Below are positions 59,586-64,000 of a stretch of 64,000 nucleotides of DNA, one piece after another. Each line of letters begins with the position of its first letter. The first letter of the stretch is position 1. Under the pieces are notes generated by a model. The model saw nothing but the letters and a program-made list of their open reading frames with translations. It was not told the origin of the DNA and made no database searches. Source of the stretch: Mesorhizobium sp. (GTDB lineage Bacteria > Pseudomonadota > Alphaproteobacteria > Rhizobiales > Rhizobiaceae); NCBI GenBank assembly GCA_004017535.1, contig SAJS01000013.1:5878-69877 (forward strand), in the 5' to 3' direction. A program made the position numbers and the translations under genes.

Positions 59586-60725
59586 ATGGCCAATGTAAAC
59601 AAAACTCCGGGCAAGACGCGTCGCGCGGAGGTCGCCGGTGGGGGCTTTGCCGGCCTGACGGCCGCCATCGCTCTCAAGCAGAACGGCTGGGACGTCAGGT
59701 TGCACGAAAAAAGCTCCGAACTCCGGGCATTCGGCGCGGGCATCTATCTCTGGCACAATGGCCTTCGCGTGCTCGAAGGGCTGGGCGCCTTGGATGATGT
59801 TCTCCAGGGGTCCCACACGCCTCCGACCTACGAGACCTGGATGCATAACAAGTCGATCTCCAGGGAGACGTTCAACGGCCTTCCCTGGCGCATCATGACG
59901 CGCAGCCATTTGCACAATGCTCTCGTCAGCCGCGCTCGTGCCTTGGGAGTCGATATTCGCATCGATTCCGAGGCGGTCGCGGCCGACCCGGCGGGCCGCC
60001 TGACCCTTCAGACCGGCGAGGTTCTGGAAGCCGACCTGATCGTCGGAGCGGACGGCGTGGGCTCCAAGGTCAGGGACTCCATAGGGTTCAAGCAGGACCG
60101 CTGGACGTCGAAGGATGGAATTATCCGGCTGATCGTCCCGCGCAAGAAGAAGGAACTCGGCCACGGCGAGTGGGACAACACCATCGACATGTGGAACTTC
60201 TGGCCGCGTGTCCAGCGTATCCTTTACTCGCCCTGCAACGAGAACGAATTGTATCTGGGTCTGATGGCGCCGGCCGCCGATCCGCGTGGCTCGAAAGTTC
60301 CGCTCGACCTCGAGGTCTGGGTCGAGATGTTCCCGTTCCTCGAACCGTGCCTGGTCGAAGCCGCGAAGCTCGAGACTGCACGGTACGACACCTATCAGAC
60401 GAACAAGCTGGATAGCTGGACAAGAGGCAAGGTGGCGCTGGTGGGCGACGCCGCGCATGCGATGTGCCCGGCTCTTGCCCAGGGCGCCGGTTGCGCGATG
60501 GTCAATGCCTTCAGCCTGTCGCAGGACCTGGAGGAGGGCGCTTCCGTCGAGGACGCGCTCGTCGCCTGGGAGACGCGTATTCGCCCGATCACCGATCGCT
60601 GCCAGGCACTGTCGGGCGACTATGCGGCGAACCGCTCGCTTTCCAGGGGAAACATGTTCACGCCGGCCGCGCTCGAAGCGGCGCGCTTCGACCCACTGCG
60701 CCGTGTCTATTCGTGGCCGCAATAG
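59586..60725 (+). CDS. 2-methyl-3-hydroxypyridine-5-carboxylate oxygenase (MHPCO)
   Basis: 379 residues, the same length as M. loti MHPCO (mlr6788-type), with near-identical sequence as recalled. FAD-binding motifs are VAGGGFAGLTAAIALKQNG (about 16-34), the DG motif DLIVGADGVGSKVRDS and the GD motif GKVALVGDAAHAMCP. The enzyme is an unusual flavin monooxygenase that hydroxylates and then opens the pyridine ring, using NAD(P)H and O2. It follows the amidohydrolase gene by 44 bp in one operon. Confidence 0.94.
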   Translation: MANVNKTPGKTRRAEVAGGGFAGLTAAIALKQNGWDVRLHEKSSELRAFGAGIYLWHNGLRVLEGLGALDDVLQGSHTPPTYETWMHNKSISRETFNGLPWRIMTRSHLHNALVSRARALGVDIRIDSEAVAADPAGRLTLQTGEVLEADLIVGADGVGSKVRDSIGFKQDRWTSKDGIIRLIVPRKKKELGHGEWDNTIDMWNFWPRVQRILYSPCNENELYLGLMAPAADPRGSKVPLDLEVWVEMFPFLEPCLVEAAKLETARYDTYQTNKLDSWTRGKVALVGDAAHAMCPALAQGAGCAMVNAFSLSQDLEEGASVEDALVAWETRIRPITDRCQALSGDYAANRSLSRGNMFTPAALEAARFDPLRRVYSWPQ

Positions 60726-60795
60726 GGCCGGGGCGGACCGGTCACAGAATTAATCGGGGCGCGCGAAAGATGCGCGCTCCCTTCAGGAGATAGAG

Positions 60796-61386
60796 ATGAA
60801 TTATTCCAGTGAAGTCGAGCGGGATTACGATGTCAGGGGATGGTACGCGTCGGTCCAGGAAAGCCGGCATGACGGCGGCACGCCTGGCGAGACCCTCGTC
60901 AAGGTCGCGACTGGGGTCGTCATACGCAATCCGTTCGCCGGAAAGTTCGTCGCCGAATTGTCCGATCTGACCAATCCGAGTTCGGCCATCGGCCATGCGC
61001 TGGGCGAACGTGCCGTGGCGCTGCTCGGCAACAGGCCGGTCGAGAGCTATGGCAAGGGCGGAATCGCGGGCACGGCCGGAGAGCAGGAACATGTGGTCGC
61101 CTGCATCACCACCGTATTCGGCGATCCGCTGCGCCAGCAGGTCGGCGGCGGCAAAGCCTGGATCTCGTCGGTCAGCAAGGTCGCCGTTGCCGGCACCACC
61201 ATCGATATTCCGCTTGCCCACAAGGACGAGCTCTATATCCGCTCCCACTACGACGCCGTCACTTTCTCGGTGCCGGACGCCCCGCGCCCGGACGAGCTTT
61301 TGATCTGCGTCGCGGTCGCATCGGGCCCGCGCGTGCATCAGCGCGTCGGGGGCAAATCCGTCGCCGACCTCAAGGCCGGCGCCTAG
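60796..61386 (+). CDS. Amino acid synthesis (AA_synth, PF06684) family protein in the B6 cluster
   Basis: 196 residues. The pattern VATGVVIRNPFAG, GYGKGGIAGTAGEQEHVVAC-like SYGKGGIAGTAGEQEHV, and GGKAWISSVSKVA is typical of the AA_synth family, which has a chorismate-mutase-like fold and no proven reaction. Family members often sit in catabolic clusters for heteroaromatic compounds. AGGAGATAGAG precedes the ATG. The gene lies between MHPCO and the decarboxylase, as in M. loti, but has no assigned step; it could handle an unstable intermediate. Confidence 0.88.
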   Translation: MNYSSEVERDYDVRGWYASVQESRHDGGTPGETLVKVATGVVIRNPFAGKFVAELSDLTNPSSAIGHALGERAVALLGNRPVESYGKGGIAGTAGEQEHVVACITTVFGDPLRQQVGGGKAWISSVSKVAVAGTTIDIPLAHKDELYIRSHYDAVTFSVPDAPRPDELLICVAVASGPRVHQRVGGKSVADLKAGA

Positions 61387-61416
61387 TTCGATCGAATTGA
61401 TGAAGGACGAGATCAA

Positions 61417-61875
61417 ATGCCCCTGAACATCAAGGACCTCAAGATTACATCGGCGGACTTCCAGCCGCTCGGGAGACTGCGCGACGAACACGCAGGCGAC
61501 AAGGGCAACGTGGTGCCCAGGCTCAGCATCAGCGGCGTTCCTGCAGGAACCAAGGAACTGGCGCTGATCTGTCATGATCCGGACGCGCCCCTGGCCAATG
61601 GTTTTACGCATTGGGTCGTCTACGGCATCGATCCCTCGACCACCGATCTTTCGGACACGCCGGAAAAGTTCCGCGTCGGACCCAACGGCGCCGGCGACAA
61701 GCAGTATTACGGGCCGCAGCCGCCCGCCGGCCATGGCGAGCATCACTACTACTTCTGGATCTATGCGCTCGACACGAAGGTCGAAGGCACCCCCACCAGG
61801 GAAGAGTTCCTGCAGAAATATGCCGGGAACATCATCGAGCAGAATCGGATCGTCGGCATCTACGAAAACAAGTGA
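61417..61875 (+). CDS. YbhB/YbcL (PEBP/Raf kinase inhibitor-like) family protein in the B6 cluster
   Basis: 152 residues. LALICHDPDAPLANGFTHWVVYGI and GPQPPAGHGEHHYYFWIYAL are the two conserved PEBP segments that form the small anion pocket. The cytosolic bacterial family has no known reaction. It starts 30 bp after the AA_synth gene, in the same operon, and is found at this place in the M. loti cluster without an assigned role. Confidence 0.9.
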   Translation: MPLNIKDLKITSADFQPLGRLRDEHAGDKGNVVPRLSISGVPAGTKELALICHDPDAPLANGFTHWVVYGIDPSTTDLSDTPEKFRVGPNGAGDKQYYGPQPPAGHGEHHYYFWIYALDTKVEGTPTREEFLQKYAGNIIEQNRIVGIYENK

Positions 61876-61944
61876 AACCGTGGCGCGGGCGGCCGACAAC
61901 AAGAATAAGGATGGCCGCCATCGCCGCGTAGTGGGAGAATTGAA

Positions 61945-62667
61945 ATGAAAGACAACAACCCAGTGCGCCAGAAGGTCTTCGAAGAGCTGGTCACGGCGAC
62001 GAAGATACTTCTGAACGAAGGCATCCTGGACACGTTCGGGCATATCAGCGCCCGCGATCCCGAGGACCCTGAAAGCTTCTTTCTGGCTCAGAAGCTCGCA
62101 CCGAGCCTGATAACCGTCGACGACATCCAACGTTTCAATCTCGACGGCGAGACATCGGACAACCGGCCTTCCTATCTGGAGCGCTATATTCACAGCGAAA
62201 TCTACAAGGCGCGGCCGGATGTCCAGTGCGTGCTCCACACCCACTCGCCGGCCGTCTTGCCCTATTGCTTCGTCGATACGCCGCTGCGGCCGGTCACCCA
62301 TATGGGGGCCTTCATCGGCGAGTCAGTCCCGGTCTACGAGATCCGCGACAAGCACGGCGACGAGACGGACCTTTTCGGCGGCAGCCCCGATGTCTGCGCG
62401 GATATTGCCGAAAGCCTCGGCGGCAGCACCGTGGTCCTCATGGCGCGTCATGGTGTCGTCAATGTCGGCAACTCCGTGCGCGAGGTCGTCTTCCGCGCCT
62501 TCTATCTCGAGCAGGAAGCGAAGGCGCTCACGGCCGGCCTGCAAATCGGCAAGATCAAGTATCTGTCGCCGGGCGAGATCAAGACGGCGGGAAAGCTCGT
62601 CGGCGCCCAGATCGACCGCGGATGGAACCACTGGTCGCAGCGCCTGAGAGAGGCTGGCCTGCTCTAG
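61945..62667 (+). CDS. 3-hydroxy-2-methylpyridine-4,5-dicarboxylate 4-decarboxylase (class II aldolase fold)
   Basis: 240 residues of the class II aldolase/adducin family. Metal ligands are His98 and His100 in VLHTHSPAV and His169 in [27 protein letters not shown] is the conserved N-terminal loop. It matches the M. loti HMPDC decarboxylase (mlr6791-type), an Mn2+-dependent enzyme that removes the 4-carboxylate and gives the MHPCO substrate. It follows the YbhB gene by 69 bp. Confidence 0.92.
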   Translation: MKDNNPVRQKVFEELVTATKILLNEGILDTFGHISARDPEDPESFFLAQKLAPSLITVDDIQRFNLDGETSDNRPSYLERYIHSEIYKARPDVQCVLHTHSPAVLPYCFVDTPLRPVTHMGAFIGESVPVYEIRDKHGDETDLFGGSPDVCADIAESLGGSTVVLMARHGVVNVGNSVREVVFRAFYLEQEAKALTAGLQIGKIKYLSPGEIKTAGKLVGAQIDRGWNHWSQRLREAGLL

Positions 62668-62768
62668 CGCCGGCCGCCTTGTGGAATAGCCAGGCGGTCC
62701 CGGCCCGTGCCGGGATTTCCACGCTCGGTTTCAACAGGTCCCTGGCCCCTGGGCGCCGGACGAAGGCA

Positions 62769-64000
62769 ATGAAACGCATCATGCAGCACGCGCAAAATTA
62801 TGATTACGTCATCGTTGGGGCCGGATCGGCCGGCTGCGTGCTCGCCAACCGGCTGAGCGCCGATCCGGGATGCTCGGTCCTGTTGCTTGAGGCCGGCGGC
62901 TGGGACCGCGACCCCATGATCCACATTCCGCTTGGATGGGGCAAGATCCTGACCGAGCGCCGGCATGACTGGATGTATTTCTGCGAGCCGGAGGACAATG
63001 TCGGCGGGCGTAGGGTCGAGTGCGCGCGCGGCAAGGTCATTGGCGGATCGTCGTCGACCAACGCCATGGCCTATGTACGCGGAAATCGCGGCGACTACGA
63101 CCGCTGGGCCGCCAGCGGGCTAAGCGACTGGTCGTATGACAAGGTCCTGCCCTATTTCCGGAAACAGGAAAGCTGGGAAGGGGGCGAGAGCCGTTTTCGC
63201 GGCGGGTCCGGCCCGTTGAACACCCAGTTCTGCCGTTACAAGGACACGCTGATCGAGGCATTTGCCCAGGCCAGCGTGCAGGCGGGCTATCCGCAGACCG
63301 ACGACTACAATGGCGAGCGGCAGGAAGGCTTCGGCCGCCTCCAGATGACGATCTCCAAGGGGCGGCGCAGCTCGACTGCGACGGCCTATCTGCGGCCGGT
63401 CCTGCGGCGGCCCAATCTCACCGTTCTTACCGAAGCGACGGCGACGAAGATCATCCTGGAAGGCACGCGCGCCACCGGCTTGGCGATAAACCATCGCGGC
63501 AGCGAGCGAACGGTCATCGCACGCAGGGAAGTGCTGCTCTCCGGCGGGGTGATCAACACGCCGCAACTCATGATGCTGTCCGGCATCGGGGCGCCGGACG
63601 AGCTTGCGGCGCACGGCATCCAGACACGGGTCAACCTGCCCGCGGTCGGCAAGAACCTGCAGGATCACGTCTCGGTCATTCTCATGTACCGACGTCGCGG
63701 CCCAGGGCCTTTCCTGCACAATATGCGCGCCGATCGCATCGGGCTGGATTTCGCCAAGACCTACCTTACGGGGCGCGGTTTTTCGGGCGATGTGCCCGGC
63801 GGGGTCGTCGCCTTCCTGAAAAGCGGTCCGGAGCGACCGTTGCCGGATGTGCAACTGCTCTTCACGGCGGCACCACTCGCAGCATGGCCCTATTTCAAGC
63901 CATTCAAGGCACCGTTTCCTGATGGTTTCGCAACGCGCGTGGTGGCCACGCAGCCCGAGAGTCGCGGCGCGGTGAAACTGGCCTCGGCCGATCCTTCCGC
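62769..64000 (+). CDS. 4-pyridoxic acid dehydrogenase (GMC family), cut by the window end
   Basis: The first 410 codons of a GMC flavoprotein are present; the 3' end lies outside. The FAD-binding [20 protein letters not shown] is at about 11-30, then [25 protein letters not shown] (signature 1), spread over the 80-105 region, and [16 protein letters not shown] (signature 2). By position and family it corresponds to the membrane-bound 4-pyridoxic acid dehydrogenase (mlr6792-type) of M. loti, which oxidises the 5-hydroxymethyl group of 4-pyridoxate to the aldehyde. A weak AAGG is 4 bp before the ATG; an ATG at 62781 is possible. Confidence 0.85.
   Translation, partial: MKRIMQHAQNYDYVIVGAGSAGCVLANRLSADPGCSVLLLEAGGWDRDPMIHIPLGWGKILTERRHDWMYFCEPEDNVGGRRVECARGKVIGGSSSTNAMAYVRGNRGDYDRWAASGLSDWSYDKVLPYFRKQESWEGGESRFRGGSGPLNTQFCRYKDTLIEAFAQASVQAGYPQTDDYNGERQEGFGRLQMTISKGRRSSTATAYLRPVLRRPNLTVLTEATATKIILEGTRATGLAINHRGSERTVIARREVLLSGGVINTPQLMMLSGIGAPDELAAHGIQTRVNLPAVGKNLQDHVSVILMYRRRGPGPFLHNMRADRIGLDFAKTYLTGRGFSGDVPGGVVAFLKSGPERPLPDVQLLFTAAPLAAWPYFKPFKAPFPDGFATRVVATQPESRGAVKLASADPS

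Overview
The window is a GC-rich chromosomal segment of an alphaproteobacterium, most likely Mesorhizobium or a close relative. Three things point there: the housekeeping block carA - yqeY - dnaG - rpoD, the many Rhizobiales-type small families (DUF983, DUF2061, DUF393, YcgN, UPF0114, RcnB-like), and a vitamin B6 degradation cluster whose gene order and proteins match the pathway characterised in Mesorhizobium loti. No tRNA, rRNA, CRISPR array, intact insertion sequence or prophage was seen.

Layout. 0-12 kb: a nine-copy octanucleotide repeat ending at the start codon of a LysR gene; an RibD/DHFR-like reductase; a Pcm-like methyltransferase; the manganese pair mntH/mntR; a zinc metallopeptidase; a TetA-like MFS pump; carA; yqeY; an exported L,D-transpeptidase-like protein; a stand-alone DnaB-like ATPase; and a GNAT acetyltransferase. 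12-24 kb: a MocR-type regulator with a clear operator, an MFS pump, a Na/Pi cotransporter, an RcnB-like protein, dnaG, a structured 0.43-kb intergenic region, rpoD, and a PadR regulator with a duplicated operator. 24-35 kb: a TetR/PspA module with three operator palindromes, a BKACE enzyme beside a decayed ABC permease, azoreductase/LysR, TetR/glyoxalase, an EEP-family phosphodiesterase, and an active HtrA protease divergent from a catalytically dead HtrA homologue fused transcriptionally to a LuxR-type regulator.

35-42.5 kb holds a complete arabinoside uptake and cleavage locus: ATPase on the plus strand; two permeases, a binding protein, a GH51 arabinofuranosidase and an ArsR-like regulator on the minus strand. 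Three 17-bp palindromes of one pattern lie upstream of the binding protein, the glycosidase and the regulator, which suggests one local regulon. 42.5-50 kb has three alpha/beta hydrolases and an isochorismatase-like hydrolase on the minus strand, divergent from a membrane-free histidine kinase, its NarL-type response regulator and an AraC regulator. 50-56 kb has exported and envelope proteins (SIMPL, a Gln/Ala/Pro-rich OmpA protein, a UPF0114 membrane protein), a candidate small RNA, and a patch of gene remnants (ParD antitoxin, NmrA-like).

56-64 kb is the vitamin B6 catabolic cluster: pyridoxine 4-oxidase and a GntR regulator on the minus strand; divergently, the AAMS amidohydrolase, MHPC oxygenase, two genes of unknown role (AA_synth and YbhB/PEBP families), the HMPDC decarboxylase and a 4-pyridoxic acid dehydrogenase cut by the window end. 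Together these oxidise pyridoxine, open the pyridine ring and release succinate semialdehyde, acetate, ammonia and CO2.

A dispersed intergenic repeat with a TGCATGTCG...CGACATGCA palindrome occurs three times (20.3, 41.4 and 54.8 kb).
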